DNA of 64,000 nucleotides from JAKFDI01 sp036676235 (GCA_036676235.1 JAKFDI010000079.1:51593-115592); one strand, 5' to 3'. Shown: positions 35,059 through 44,879, numbered from the stretch's first letter. Made by a program: numbers and translations. Notes: generated by a model not told the origin, from the sequence alone.

Positions 35059-37443
35059 TCACTCGACCGGCGTGAGCTTGGCCACACTCAACGCCAGCCA
35101 CTTCGTGCCGTGGCGGCCGAAGTTGACCTGCGCGCGCGCATCGCTGCCGGCGCCTTCGAGCGTGAGGATCACGCCCTCGCCGAACTTGTTGTGGAACACG
35201 CTCTGGCCCGAGCGCAGTCCGTGGCCCGACGCCTTGGCCTGCGCCGCGGCAAACGACGGCGGCACCGTCGAGACCGGCGCCGCATTCACCCGCCCCGCAC
35301 CCACGATGGAGTTCAGACCCGAACCGCGCGACCACGCCGATTGGTACTCGCGTGCGAAGCCCGAGCCGAAGCCCTGGTTGCGCGGCGTGATCCACTTCAG
35401 CGCCGCCTCCGGCAGCTCTTCGAGGAAGCGGCTCTTGATGTGGTAGCGCGTCTGGCCGTGCAGCATGCGTGTCTGGCTGAAGCTCAGGTACAGCCGCTTG
35501 CGCGCGCGCGTGATGGCCACGTACATCAGGCGGCGCTCTTCCTCCAGCCCGTCCGCGTCGGACATGCTGTTCTCATGCGGGAACAGGCCTTCTTCGAGGC
35601 CGGTGATGAACACCGCGTCGAACTCCAGGCCCTTGGCCGAGTGCACGGTCATGAGCTGGATCGCGTCCTGCCCCGCCTGGGCCTGGTTGTCGCCGGCTTC
35701 GAGCGATGCGTGGGTCAGGAAGGCGGCGAGCGGCGACATGATCTCGCCGGTTTCGGCGTCGGGGGTCAGACCTTCGCGAAGCCCTTCGACAGGCTCAGGG
35801 CGAACGGAACTGGAAGCGCCATGCTCATCCACCGGCAGCGCCACCGCGTCCTTGCCGAAGCCCTCCTGCGTGACGAAGGCCTCGGCCGCGTTCACCAGTT
35901 CCTCGAGGTTCTCGATCCGATCCTTGCCTTCGCGGTCGGTCTTGTAGAAGTCCACCAGGCCCGAGGCATCCAGCATGTGCTCGATGATCTCGCGCAGCGT
36001 GAGCCCGCGTGTGGCCTCGCGCATGCGGTCGACCATGGCGACGAAGCCCTGCACGTTCGCCCCGCCCTTGCCCGCGACCGCACCCACGCTCTGGTACAGG
36101 CTGCGCCCGCTGGCACGTGCCGCGTCCTGCAGCAGCTCGATCGTGCGCGCCCCGATGCCGCGCGTCGGAAAGTTCACCACGCGCAGAAAGCTCGTGTCGT
36201 CGTTCGGGTTCTCGATCAGCCGCAGGTACGACAGCGCGTGCTTCACCTCGGCGCGCTCGAAGAAGCGCAGGCCGCCGTACACCTTGTACGGAATGCCGGC
36301 ATTGAAGAGCGCGCTCTCGATCACCCGGCTTTGTGCGTTGCTGCGGTAGAGCAGCGCGATGTTGCTGCGCGTCATGCCGTCGCGGTGCAGTTGCCGCGCT
36401 TCATCCACGAACCACTGCGCTTCGGCGAAATCGCTCGTCGCTTCGAACACCCGCACCGGCTCGCCCGGCCCGGCCTCGGTGCTCAGGTTCTTGCCGAGGC
36501 GCCGCGAGTTGCGCGAGATGAGTTCGTTGGCCGCATCGAGGATGTTGCCGAAGGAGCGGTAGTTGCGCTCCAGCTTGATGACGCGCTCGACGCGAAACTC
36601 GCGCTCGAAGTCGGCCATGTTGCCGACCTGCGCCCCGCGAAAGGCGTAGATGCTCTGGTCGTCGTCGCCCACGGCGAACACCGCGGTCTCCGGCCCCGCG
36701 AAGATCTTGAGCCAGGCGTATTGCAGCCGGTTGGTGTCCTGGAACTCGTCGACCAGGATGTGACGAAAGCGCCGCTGGTAGTGCTCGCGCAACGCCGCGT
36801 TGTCGCGCATCAGCTCGTAGGTGCGCAGCATCAGCTCGGCGAAATCGACCACGCCTTCGCGCTGGCACTGTTCCTCATAGGCCTGGTACACCTGCACCAT
36901 CACGCGCGTCTGTTCGTCGCGCTGCTCCACGTCCTGGGGGCGCAGGCCGCCGTCCTTGTTGCCGGCGATGAACCACGTCACCTGCTTGGGCACGAAGCGC
37001 TCTTCGTCGAGCTTCATCGCCTTGATGACACGCTTGACGGCCGAGAGCTGGTCGGCCGAATCCAGAATCTGGAAACCCTGCGGCAGCGCGGCCAGCTTCC
37101 AGTGCGCGCGCAGGAAGCGATTGCACAGGCCGTGGAAAGTGCCGATCCACATGCCGCGCACGGGGATCGGCAGCATGGCGCCCAGCCGCGTGAGCATCTC
37201 CTTCGCGGCCTTGTTGGTGAAGGTCACCGCCATCACGCCGCCCGGCGACAACTGGCCGGTCTGGATGAGCCACGCAATGCGCGTCGTCAGCACCCGCGTC
37301 TTGCCCGAGCCGGCACCGGCGAGGATGAGCGCCGAACGCGGCGGCAAGGTCACCGCGGCGAGCTGCTCCGGATTCAGGTTTGCCAGCAGGCCGCTGGCTG
37401 GTTGCTGTGTTGCAGACGGGGAAAACTCGGTGTCCGGACTCAT
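35059..37443 (-). CDS. uvrD: UvrD/PcrA-type DNA helicase with repeat-encoded insertion
   Basis: This is a 794-residue superfamily 1A helicase. Walker A is LILAGAGSGKTRVLTTRIAW, then VDEFQDTNRLQYAWL, VGDDDQSIYAFRGAQVGN, LERNYRSFGNIL, TVHSAKGLEFDAVFI and LMYVAITRARKRLYLSF. It acts in nucleotide-excision and mismatch repair. Between the 2B region and the last motifs the protein carries SVRPEPVEGLREGL, translated from a dispersed genomic repeat, in frame and flanked by low-complexity residues. This should be a surface loop, and all motifs are intact. Confidence 0.94.
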   Translation of the reverse strand: MSPDTEFSPSATQQPASGLLANLNPEQLAAVTLPPRSALILAGAGSGKTRVLTTRIAWLIQTGQLSPGGVMAVTFTNKAAKEMLTRLGAMLPIPVRGMWIGTFHGLCNRFLRAHWKLAALPQGFQILDSADQLSAVKRVIKAMKLDEERFVPKQVTWFIAGNKDGGLRPQDVEQRDEQTRVMVQVYQAYEEQCQREGVVDFAELMLRTYELMRDNAALREHYQRRFRHILVDEFQDTNRLQYAWLKIFAGPETAVFAVGDDDQSIYAFRGAQVGNMADFEREFRVERVIKLERNYRSFGNILDAANELISRNSRRLGKNLSTEAGPGEPVRVFEATSDFAEAQWFVDEARQLHRDGMTRSNIALLYRSNAQSRVIESALFNAGIPYKVYGGLRFFERAEVKHALSYLRLIENPNDDTSFLRVVNFPTRGIGARTIELLQDAARASGRSLYQSVGAVAGKGGANVQGFVAMVDRMREATRGLTLREIIEHMLDASGLVDFYKTDREGKDRIENLEELVNAAEAFVTQEGFGKDAVALPVDEHGASSSVRPEPVEGLREGLTPDAETGEIMSPLAAFLTHASLEAGDNQAQAGQDAIQLMTVHSAKGLEFDAVFITGLEEGLFPHENSMSDADGLEEERRLMYVAITRARKRLYLSFSQTRMLHGQTRYHIKSRFLEELPEAALKWITPRNQGFGSGFAREYQSAWSRGSGLNSIVGAGRVNAAPVSTVPPSFAAAQAKASGHGLRSGQSVFHNKFGEGVILTLEGAGSDARAQVNFGRHGTKWLALSVAKLTPVE
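35784..35807. repeat. RPEPVEG repeat copy inside uvrD
   Basis: CTTCGACAGGCTCAGGGCGA starting at 35784 is the same core as the intergenic arms at 32058 and 21038. Here it is a single arm within the uvrD reading frame. It adds the peptide VRPEPVEG without breaking the frame. Confidence 0.85.
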
Positions 37444-37452
37444 CCGGGCATT

Positions 37453-38055
37453 CTAGGGAGCGCCCCTTTTGGCACCCGTCATCGCCAGGCGCGCGCGGAT
37501 GCGCGACAGCGCCACCGGCGTGATGCCAAGGTACAGCGCCAGGTCTTTCAGCGGCACCTGCGCGGCAAGCTGCGGCGATTCGTCCAGGAACGCGCGGTAG
37601 CGCTGCTCGGGCTTGAGCATCAGCAGCTCGCGTTCGCGCTTCTCCTTGCGCGCGCCGTAGTGCTCGATGCCCACGCGCAGCGCCTTCTGCCACGCGAGGT
37701 GGCGATCGCCGAGCGCGAGGATCTGCGGGTAGCTCAACTGCTCGATCGCGCCGGCCGTCATCGCCACGGCCGAAAAGGTGGTGACCCCGCCCGAGGCGAG
37801 GCCCGCGAGGCTCGCGAAGAACCCGCCCGCAGGAATGAAGGACTTGATGCGCTCGCTGCCGTCGGCGCGCAGGTACACGAGCTTGACGAGGCCTTCGCGC
37901 ACGACGTTGAGCCAGGGCCAGTGCATGTCTGCCGAGAACAGCGTGTCGCCCGCGGCGAAGGTGCGCGTGCGGATCGTCGAGGCGAAGCCGTCCCACTCGG
38001 GCAAGGGACCGCCGGCGAGTTGCTCCAGCACGGCGTGCGACGTGAACGGGTTCAT
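37453..38055 (-). CDS. Crp/Fnr-family transcriptional regulator
   Basis: This is a 200-residue regulator. An N-terminal cupin (FAAGDTLFSADMHWPWLNVV, REGLVKLVYLRADGSERIKS) binds an effector of unknown type. The C-terminal winged helix includes VPLKDLALYLGITPVALSRI as recognition helix. Fnr-type cysteines are absent, and the cAMP phosphate-binding pattern is not clear, so an unusual ligand or none is likely. It lies next to uvrD on the same strand and diverges from the molybdenum hydroxylase genes, which it might regulate. Confidence 0.85.
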   Translation of the reverse strand: MNPFTSHAVLEQLAGGPLPEWDGFASTIRTRTFAAGDTLFSADMHWPWLNVVREGLVKLVYLRADGSERIKSFIPAGGFFASLAGLASGGVTTFSAVAMTAGAIEQLSYPQILALGDRHLAWQKALRVGIEHYGARKEKRERELLMLKPEQRYRAFLDESPQLAAQVPLKDLALYLGITPVALSRIRARLAMTGAKRGAP

Positions 38056-38139
38056 GCGCGCACGGTAGCGCAGCCCTTTGCGCGGCGGCTTAACCGCGGA
38101 TAACGACAAACCCGATGGCGCTTCGTACCGTCGCGCCTC

Positions 38140-38619
38140 ATGGAACTCAACGTCAACCGCCAGACCGTGCCGCTCACCGCCGAGCAGCAAGCCCATCCGC
38201 TGCTGTGGTGGCTGCGCGAGGAACGCGGCCTCACCGGCACGCGCTTCGGCTGCGGCCAGGGCGTGTGCGGCGCCTGCACCGTGCATCTGGATGGCCAGGC
38301 GGCGCGCTCGTGCATCACGCCCTGCAGCGCGGCCGCAGGGCGACGGATCACCACCATCGAAGGGCTTGCGCCGACACCCGAGCAACTGCATCCGGTGCAG
38401 CAGGCCTGGCTGGAACTCGGCGTGCCGCAGTGCGGCTACTGCCAGAGCGGCCAGATCATGGGCGCGGCGGCGCTGCTGGCCGAACACCCGGCGCCGAGCG
38501 ATGCGCAGATCGACGCCGCGATGGCCGGGCACCTGTGCCGCTGCGGCACCTACGACCGCATCCGCGCGGCCATTCACCGCGCGGCGCAGATCGCACGCGA
38601 GAACGGCGGTGCGCGATGA
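38140..38619 (+). CDS. [2Fe-2S] subunit of a xanthine-dehydrogenase-family hydroxylase (IorA-like)
   Basis: This is a 159-residue iron-sulfur protein with both clusters. The plant-type cluster uses CGQGVCGACTVHLDGQAARSC-like spacing (shown here as CGQGVCGACTVH then SC), and the helical domain has CGYCQSGQIMGAAAL and CRCGTYDRIRAAIHRA. It passes electrons from the molybdopterin subunit. Its TGA stop overlaps the next ATG (ATGA). Confidence 0.92.
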   Translation: MELNVNRQTVPLTAEQQAHPLLWWLREERGLTGTRFGCGQGVCGACTVHLDGQAARSCITPCSAAAGRRITTIEGLAPTPEQLHPVQQAWLELGVPQCGYCQSGQIMGAAALLAEHPAPSDAQIDAAMAGHLCRCGTYDRIRAAIHRAAQIARENGGAR

Positions 38620-40832
38620 GCCGCGGTGTGCACCTCTCGCGCCGCGCACTGCTGATCGGCGGCGGCGTGGCGGTGGGCTTCACGGCGCTCGGCGTGAGCA
38701 GTTGCGCGCTGATCCCGCCCATCCCCAAGCGCCCCGCGCCGACGCTGGCCGATGCGGCCGGCTGGATCCAGCTCACGCCCGAAGGCCGCTTCGTGCTGTG
38801 GAGCCCGCGCGCCGAGATGGGCCAGAACGTGCTGGGCGCGCTGCGCCGCATCGCCGCGCTGGAGCTGGGCGTGGCCGACGAGGCGGTGGACGTTCGCATC
38901 GCGGGAACCGACGACATCGCACGCGTGAAGGCCACCGTCGGCAGCGACTCGGTACGCGAGCTGCTGCTGCCGCTGGCGCAGGCCTGCGCGACCTTGCGCG
39001 AGGCGGTACTGGCGCGTGCGGCCGAGCGTCTTGGCGCAAGCGAGTTGCAACTCGAAGCCGAGGCGGTGCGGGCTGGCGATGGCCGCCGCGTGGCGTTGAA
39101 GACACTCGCCGCGCCCGCGTTGCGGCTGGAAGCCGTCGAGCGCTCGGCCGCTGACTTGCGCGCGTGGAAAGCGCTTCAACGCGCATCGACCCGCAGCGCC
39201 GCCCTGCCCGCCGCGCCGCAACTGCACGCACTGGTCACCGGCGCGCCGCTGTTCGCCGCCGACATCCGCCTGCCCGGCATGCTGCACGCCGCCGTGCTGC
39301 GTCCGCCCTGGCGGCGCGAACTCGGGCCGCGGCTGGACGGGTGGAACGAAGAAGCCGTGCGCGCCGTGCCGGGTTTCGTCGCGCAGCTGCGCCTGCCCGA
39401 ACTCGACGGCCCGGTGCTCGTGGCGCGCCATCCGCATGCGCTGCAGGCGATGCGCGCCGCCGCGGCGCCGCGCTGGATCGCACCACCCGACACACCCGAT
39501 GCCGCGGCGATGGTCGACATCGATCGCGCGCTCGCGCACGGCCGCTTCACGAAAGATGAGGGCACGGTGCACGACGGCGCATGGACGGTCGACCTGCGCC
39601 TGGACGTGCCGATGGCCACGCACGCCGCCATCGAGCCGCGCTGCGCCGTCGCGCGCTTCGACGCCGCCGGCGCGCTCGAGCTGTGGTGCGCCACGCAGGA
39701 CCCGTTCTACATCCGCGACGTGATGGCGCGCGATCACAGCCTGCCGCTGGAGCGCATCGCGGTGCACAACCAGCGCATCGGCGGCGGTTTCGGCGGGCGC
39801 ACGGTGGCCAACGTCGAGCGCGAGGCGGCCTTCATCGCGCGCGCCGTGGGTGCGCCCGTCAAGCTGCAGTGGACGCGCGAGGACGAATTTCTCGGCGGCT
39901 TCAACCGCCCGCCCTCCTCTCACCGCGTGAAGGTGCGCATGGGCGTGGACGGCATGATTTCCGACTGGTGGCACGCACTGTCGAGCTCGCACGTGATCTT
40001 CACCTCGGCCGCCATGCCGCCGTGGATGCGGGGCGTGACCGACTTCATCGGCGACCCCGGCACCGTGCGCGGCCAGCACGCGCCCTATGCCTTCACGCGG
40101 CAGCGGCGCTCGCTGCAACTGACGCGCGTGCCCTTGGCAACCGGCCCATGGCGCGGCCTCGGCGCGGGGCCGAACGTGCTCGCCATCGAAGCCGCGATGG
40201 ATGCCGCCGCGCGTGCGAGCGGGCAGGAGCCCGTGGCCTTCCGGCTGAAGCATCTGGCGCACGCACCGGCTGGAGAGCACCTGCTGAAACCCGCTCGGCT
40301 GGCCGCGGTGCTGCAGCGTGTGGCGGCACGGGCGGCGGACGAACCGCTTCCACTCGCGAAACCCGGCGAACGGCTCGGCCGCGGCGTCGCCTGCGGTGTC
40401 TACAAGGGCCGAAGCGTCGCCGCCGCGGTGGCCGAGGTGAGCGTGAGCGCGGAGCGCATCCGCGTGACCCGCCTGTGGTGCAGCCACGATTGCGGCGCCA
40501 TCGTCGATGCGCGCGGCGTGCGGGCGCAGGTGGAAGGCAACCTGGTGTGGAGCCTCGCGCTCGTGCTCAGCGACGAACTCACCGCGCCGCAGGCCACGCC
40601 CGAGCAGACCAACTTCGGCGTCTACGCGCTGCCGCGCATCACCGACATGCCTGTGCTCGACATCGACCTGGTGCCGAGCACCGAGGCGCCCAGCGGCGCG
40701 GGCGAAACCGCCATCGTGGCGGGGGTTGGCGCCATCTACAACGCCATCGTGGCGGCCACCGGCGTGATGCCTGTTCGTCTGCCGGTTCGGTTGCCCGCGC
40801 TTTTGCCCATTCCTCATCCTCGGGCGCCGTAG
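38616..40832 (+). CDS. molybdopterin-binding subunit of an aldehyde/isoquinoline oxidoreductase (IorB-like)
   Basis: This is a 738-residue protein. A Tat signal (LSRRALLIGGGVAVGFTALG) ends with SSC, so the enzyme is exported folded and perhaps lipid-anchored. Family motifs include QNRI-type loop VHNQRIGGGFGGRT, LQWTREDEFLGGFNRPPSSH and TGPWRGLGAGPNVLAIEAAM, and the C-terminal PSGAGETAIVAGVGAIYNAI. It hydroxylates aldehydes or N-heterocycles using a Mo cofactor. The pair lacks a FAD subunit, as in the IorAB class that uses cytochromes as acceptor. Confidence 0.9.
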   Translation: MSRGVHLSRRALLIGGGVAVGFTALGVSSCALIPPIPKRPAPTLADAAGWIQLTPEGRFVLWSPRAEMGQNVLGALRRIAALELGVADEAVDVRIAGTDDIARVKATVGSDSVRELLLPLAQACATLREAVLARAAERLGASELQLEAEAVRAGDGRRVALKTLAAPALRLEAVERSAADLRAWKALQRASTRSAALPAAPQLHALVTGAPLFAADIRLPGMLHAAVLRPPWRRELGPRLDGWNEEAVRAVPGFVAQLRLPELDGPVLVARHPHALQAMRAAAAPRWIAPPDTPDAAAMVDIDRALAHGRFTKDEGTVHDGAWTVDLRLDVPMATHAAIEPRCAVARFDAAGALELWCATQDPFYIRDVMARDHSLPLERIAVHNQRIGGGFGGRTVANVEREAAFIARAVGAPVKLQWTREDEFLGGFNRPPSSHRVKVRMGVDGMISDWWHALSSSHVIFTSAAMPPWMRGVTDFIGDPGTVRGQHAPYAFTRQRRSLQLTRVPLATGPWRGLGAGPNVLAIEAAMDAAARASGQEPVAFRLKHLAHAPAGEHLLKPARLAAVLQRVAARAADEPLPLAKPGERLGRGVACGVYKGRSVAAAVAEVSVSAERIRVTRLWCSHDCGAIVDARGVRAQVEGNLVWSLALVLSDELTAPQATPEQTNFGVYALPRITDMPVLDIDLVPSTEAPSGAGETAIVAGVGAIYNAIVAATGVMPVRLPVRLPALLPIPHPRAP

Positions 40833-41056
40833 TTGTTGCTTCGCAGGTTGAGCGTGCTCAGGACCCTGGCGGCGCACCTCGTAGACTCAGTCGGCATCGT
40901 GCGCAAAGCGCTGCGTGCGTCGATGTCGCTGCAGAACGCCTACCGAACCGATGCTTGGCACATGAGACGCAGCCCAAGATCGGCAAGCAGTTGATCGTTG
41001 GCTCAGAGAGTTGTCCGCGAGCGATGTTCACAATCTCCCGCGGTCAGGGCCTTGCG

Positions 41057-42589
41057 CTACGTGGCGGTCGCCCGTCGAAGCTCGATGAGCGCCGTATCGT
41101 ATTCGCCGCGAAATCGAGCAAAGTTGTGTCCCCAACCGTGTAATTCGGAGTTCCACCGCTGGGCATTCCATCCTGCGTCAATGAAATCGGACGCAGCGAA
41201 GATGAACTCCAGGGCGTCGGTGAGAAACGGCACAAGAGGCTCCACCTCGGAATACTGGATGTCGCCAGAACTGCCGTGAACGAAGAAGTTGCGACATTTG
41301 ACGGCCACGCTGGCGACGAACTGCAAATCTGGGAACCGTCCTCCCAACCTCCGCTCAACAATCGATGTGCGATGGGCGACCTTCTTGGGGAGGGAGGGTT
41401 TTCCAAGCCTACCGAGCGCTGATAGTGCGCTATTGCGGTCGATGTCGGGGGGGTGCCTGCGAAACATCGCGGTGCTCGCATCTCTCGTGGCTGCTAAGGC
41501 TTCAGGCAGTTCGCCGGCTAGAGGCACCGCGTCTGCCGGCAGGATGTCGAACATGTTGGCCGCTGCGACGAGTCGTTCGATATCGTATTTGTTGGCCTTG
41601 CGGATACACCCCAAGTACCGAAACCTTGCCACTCGCCAGTCGCTGTGTCGACTGATCCAGTCAGACAGCACTGCATCGAATTCGCCGCCATGTCGAATTG
41701 GATCCAGCGGCATATCCCCCGGGTGTGGCCTACGCTGTTCACTCTTGTCGCTGGCTTTCCAACGGAAGCTTGGATAAACGGTGAGTGGCTCCGCGATGCC
41801 GTCGACCACCTCCGTCGTGGTGACATGAATATGACCAATGCCTTGGGTGCGCCCCGCGGCAATCGACAGGAAACAGGCCACGTCATACACGCGACCGACA
41901 GCGTCATTGAAAGTGACCGGGCGGTCAGGCTCGATCGACACAACGATGCGGTTCTTCATGAAGACGCCCGCTGGCCCACCCATGTTGTAGCGGGGTCGGT
42001 GATGAACAGAGATCCTTCCGATTGCAGTGGGCACCGCCGCGATGCAGTCCTTTCCGGTGAAGTAGAAGACTTGGGGCCACTCACCCGCCTCGACTGGCCG
42101 CATGCGGCGACGCTCTTGCAGAACCGCGTCAATGATCGGCTTTGAGTCGATCACGTGGCTGAACGCGTCGAAGTCGTAGAAGAGCGTGGTCAGGTCGGTG
42201 GTCGTGAAGTGGATTGCGCTGATGTCAGGCTGATCTGGATTGAGGTGATGCCGGCCAACGGCAACGTAGTGCGGGAAGATGTCCGCGTGGTATCGAGTGG
42301 GAGCACCCTCTAGGCTGGTCTGCCCCATGCCAGGGCTATGGCAGTCGATGAGGGTGATGCACTCACCGGTGTATGCAGTCCCTTTGACACACGAGGCTTC
42401 TGCGACACGCGCCAACAACTCATCCGAGTGCACCTTTAGCAACGTTCTCGACCCCTTGAGCAGCAGTTCTCCGACCACGGATTTCCCGCTTGGCAGCGTG
42501 TAGGTGCCTAGGAATCGATTGGGTTGCTTCTTCTTGCCAGGTCGTTTGCCCATGTTCGGATCACTGCTGCGCTTGCAGGCGGCTGACAT
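41057..42589 (-). CDS. ApeA-like HEPN protein, candidate phage defence
   Basis: This is a 510-residue protein. The N-terminal part (NRFLGTYTLPSGKSVVGELL, followed by a beta-rich region) resembles the ApeA N-terminal domain. The C-terminal helical domain carries Rx4H: Arg433 and His438 in KCRNFFVHGSS, the HEPN ribonuclease signature. ApeA is a single-gene abortive-infection factor. The gene is visibly lower in GC than its neighbours and sits alone between housekeeping genes, which fits transfer. An alternative start at 42553 would give MGKRPGKKKQ; neither start has a strong ribosome binding site. The match is by recalled domain pattern only. Confidence 0.6.
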   Translation of the reverse strand: MSAACKRSSDPNMGKRPGKKKQPNRFLGTYTLPSGKSVVGELLLKGSRTLLKVHSDELLARVAEASCVKGTAYTGECITLIDCHSPGMGQTSLEGAPTRYHADIFPHYVAVGRHHLNPDQPDISAIHFTTTDLTTLFYDFDAFSHVIDSKPIIDAVLQERRRMRPVEAGEWPQVFYFTGKDCIAAVPTAIGRISVHHRPRYNMGGPAGVFMKNRIVVSIEPDRPVTFNDAVGRVYDVACFLSIAAGRTQGIGHIHVTTTEVVDGIAEPLTVYPSFRWKASDKSEQRRPHPGDMPLDPIRHGGEFDAVLSDWISRHSDWRVARFRYLGCIRKANKYDIERLVAAANMFDILPADAVPLAGELPEALAATRDASTAMFRRHPPDIDRNSALSALGRLGKPSLPKKVAHRTSIVERRLGGRFPDLQFVASVAVKCRNFFVHGSSGDIQYSEVEPLVPFLTDALEFIFAASDFIDAGWNAQRWNSELHGWGHNFARFRGEYDTALIELRRATAT

Positions 42590-42957
42590 CCGGTAAGGCG
42601 CCTAAGGCATCGCCTCCGGAGATTGCCACATTCGCCCGCGTTGATTGCGGTTGGCCGGTATGTGTCACGCACAGTGCTCCAACCCGCTGGGGTGATTCAT
42701 GTCGATGCTTGGAGCCCACACCAGCCATTGGTATCGGTACATTGTCACCTTCGAGTTGATCCTCATATACCCATCGACGCTGGGGCTCGGTCGCTGCCGC
42801 GGACTTTCACGCCGATGCAGGCCCGTCGCATCGGCTATCGCTCGTCGGGCGCCGAACCGCGGCGTGCGGCACTCCTGCTTCGGCGACCTACGGCACCGCA
42901 CGCTGTAAGACCCGCACTCACAATCAAGACTCTAGCGGAGCACTTCCAGGAGCCGAG
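42590..42957. other. 368-base gap without a gene
   Basis: There is no convincing reading frame on either strand. The stretch should contain the promoter of the minus-strand ApeA-like gene and that of the plus-strand secreted protein. A GGAGGCGATGCCTTAG element upstream of the ApeA-like start could be a minimal two-codon leader, but nothing else is recognised. Confidence 0.4.
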
Positions 42958-43671
42958 TTGAATCGCTTGCACCGTGTCGCACGCCGGCTGAGGCCGCTGC
43001 CGCTGTTCGCCGCTTTCATGCTCGCCGAGGCGGCTTTCGCCGCGCCGACCTGCCCGAAAGGCTCGCCGACCGTACTGATCGAGCGCGTGATGTCGGCGGC
43101 CTGCGAACCCTGTTGGCGCGAGGCGACGCCCGCACCCGATGCCGGCGCGGTGGTGCTCGACTGGATCGCCCCCGCCGGCGACGACGCGCCGATGGCGGCC
43201 GTGGCCCAGCCTGATGCGTTGAAGCGCGCGGTGCCGGCCGCCGGCGCGACCACGCTGCACCGCTCGCCATTGCCGCATCGCAGGCGCCCAGCCCTGACGG
43301 TGAACAGCGGCCTACCCGTGAACGGCTACGTCGGACTGCGCATCAGCGTGTTCAAGCACGCCGTGCTGCCGCCGGACGCAGAAGCCTTTCTGGTGCTGAC
43401 CGAACGCGTGCCGGCCGGCAGCGAGGGCTCGCCCATCGCCCGCCAAGTGGTGCATGGCGTGGCCGGGCCGATCTCGCTCGTGGGCCTGGCCACGCGCCGT
43501 GAACTGGCCCACTGGTTCGCGATTCGCCTGCCTGACACCGCACAGCCCGAACGGCTGGCCGCCGTCGGCTGGCTGCAGACGGCGCAAGGCGAGGTGATCG
43601 CGGCGGCGCAATCGGAGGCGGCCGACTGCACCGATGCCCCCAGGCATCGACCGGGCAAACCCGGTCAGTAG
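42958..43671 (+). CDS. secreted protein of unknown function
   Basis: This is a 237-residue protein that starts with TTG, chosen because CCAGGAG lies just upstream and no ATG gives the signal peptide. The N-terminus (RLRPLPLFAAFMLAEAAFA) is a signal peptide. The mature part begins PTCPKGSPTVLIERVM and contains a CEPCW pair, which recalls thioredoxin-like domains. The remainder shows no motif I know. Two small hairpins overlap its stop codon and the following leader. It precedes guaC by 200 bases. Confidence 0.65.
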   Translation: MNRLHRVARRLRPLPLFAAFMLAEAAFAAPTCPKGSPTVLIERVMSAACEPCWREATPAPDAGAVVLDWIAPAGDDAPMAAVAQPDALKRAVPAAGATTLHRSPLPHRRRPALTVNSGLPVNGYVGLRISVFKHAVLPPDAEAFLVLTERVPAGSEGSPIARQVVHGVAGPISLVGLATRRELAHWFAIRLPDTAQPERLAAVGWLQTAQGEVIAAAQSEAADCTDAPRHRPGKPGQ

Positions 43672-43872
43672 AATTCGCCACCGGGCCCAAATTTTGGTGT
43701 CCGGTTTTCTTTTGTCCGGCCCGCCCCTTGCTGGCGGCTTTCTCGGACGAACCGGCTCTCCAAGTCAAGCGCTCGCAGCCTTCGGCCGCACACTGCGTTC
43801 AACGTGTGGCCACGTGCCGCGCGCCGCGTTCTCATGCGCTCGCGCGAGCCCTTTGCACAAGGAGCGAGAACC

Positions 43873-44850
43873 ATGGAAATCTTCGATTACGACAACATCC
43901 TGCTGCTGCCGCGCAAGTGCCGCGTGGAAAGCCGCAGCGAATGCGACCCTTCGGTCGAATTCGGCGGGCGCACGTTCAAGCTGCCGGTGGTGCCGGCCAA
44001 CATGAAGACGGTGGTGGACGAACCCATCACCGAATGGCTGGCCGCCAACGGCTTCTTCTACGTGATGCACCGCTTCGACCTCGACAACATCGCCTACGCC
44101 AAGCGCATGCGCGACAAGGGGCTGTATGTGTCGATCAGCTCGGGCGTGAAGCCGGCCGACTTCGAGATCATCGACCGGCTCGCCGCCGAGGGCGTGGGCG
44201 CCGACTACATCACCATCGACATCGCGCACGGCCACGCCGAGAGCGTGCGCAAGACGATCGAGCACATCAAGCAGAAGCTGCCGAAGAGCTTCGTGATTGC
44301 CGGCAACGTGGCCACGCCCGAAGCGGTGATCGATCTGGAGAACTGGGGCGCCGATGCCACCAAGGTGGGCGTGGGTCCGGGCAAGGTGTGCATCACCAAG
44401 CTCAAGACCGGCTTCGGCACGGGCGGCTGGCAGCTCTCGGCGCTGAAGTGGTGCGCGCGCGTGGCGACCAAGCCCATCATTGCCGACGGCGGCATCCGCG
44501 ACCACGGTGACATCGCCAAGAGCATTCGCTTCGGCGCCTCGATGGTGATGATCGGCTCGCTGTTCGCGGGCCACGAAGAGTCGCCGGGCAAGACGGTGGA
44601 AGTGGACGGCACGCTGTTCAAGGAGTACTACGGCAGCGCCTCCGACTTCAACAAGGGCGAGTACAAGCACGTGGAGGGCAAGCGCATCCTCGAGCCCATC
44701 AAGGGGCGCCTGGCCGACACGCTGCGCGAGATGCGCGAAGACGTGCAAAGCTCGATCAGCTACGCTGGCGGCACCAAGCTCGCCGACATCCGCAAGGTCA
44801 ATTACGTGGTGCTCGGGGGCGACAACGCCGGCGCGGATCTGCTGATGTAG
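43873..44850 (+). CDS. guaC: GMP reductase
   Basis: This is a 325-residue TIM-barrel enzyme of the IMPDH/GMPR family. The N-terminus is EIFDYDNILLLPRKC. Catalytic Cys173 sits in GPGKVCITKLKTGFG. The CBS domains of IMP dehydrogenase are absent. DGGIRDHGDIAKSIRFGAS and SLFAGHEESPG bind the phosphate. It converts GMP to IMP with NADPH. GGAGCGAGAACC precedes the ATG. A TAGAAT box at 43669 may be its -10 element. Confidence 0.94.
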   Translation: MEIFDYDNILLLPRKCRVESRSECDPSVEFGGRTFKLPVVPANMKTVVDEPITEWLAANGFFYVMHRFDLDNIAYAKRMRDKGLYVSISSGVKPADFEIIDRLAAEGVGADYITIDIAHGHAESVRKTIEHIKQKLPKSFVIAGNVATPEAVIDLENWGADATKVGVGPGKVCITKLKTGFGTGGWQLSALKWCARVATKPIIADGGIRDHGDIAKSIRFGASMVMIGSLFAGHEESPGKTVEVDGTLFKEYYGSASDFNKGEYKHVEGKRILEPIKGRLADTLREMREDVQSSISYAGGTKLADIRKVNYVVLGGDNAGADLLM

Positions 44851-44879
44851 CGCCCTCACCCATCGCGACAGGAGACCGC

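Noticed and set aside
43672..43872. Purine riboswitch before guaC
   Set aside because: There are short hairpins in the leader but no conserved purine-aptamer junction or loop sequence.
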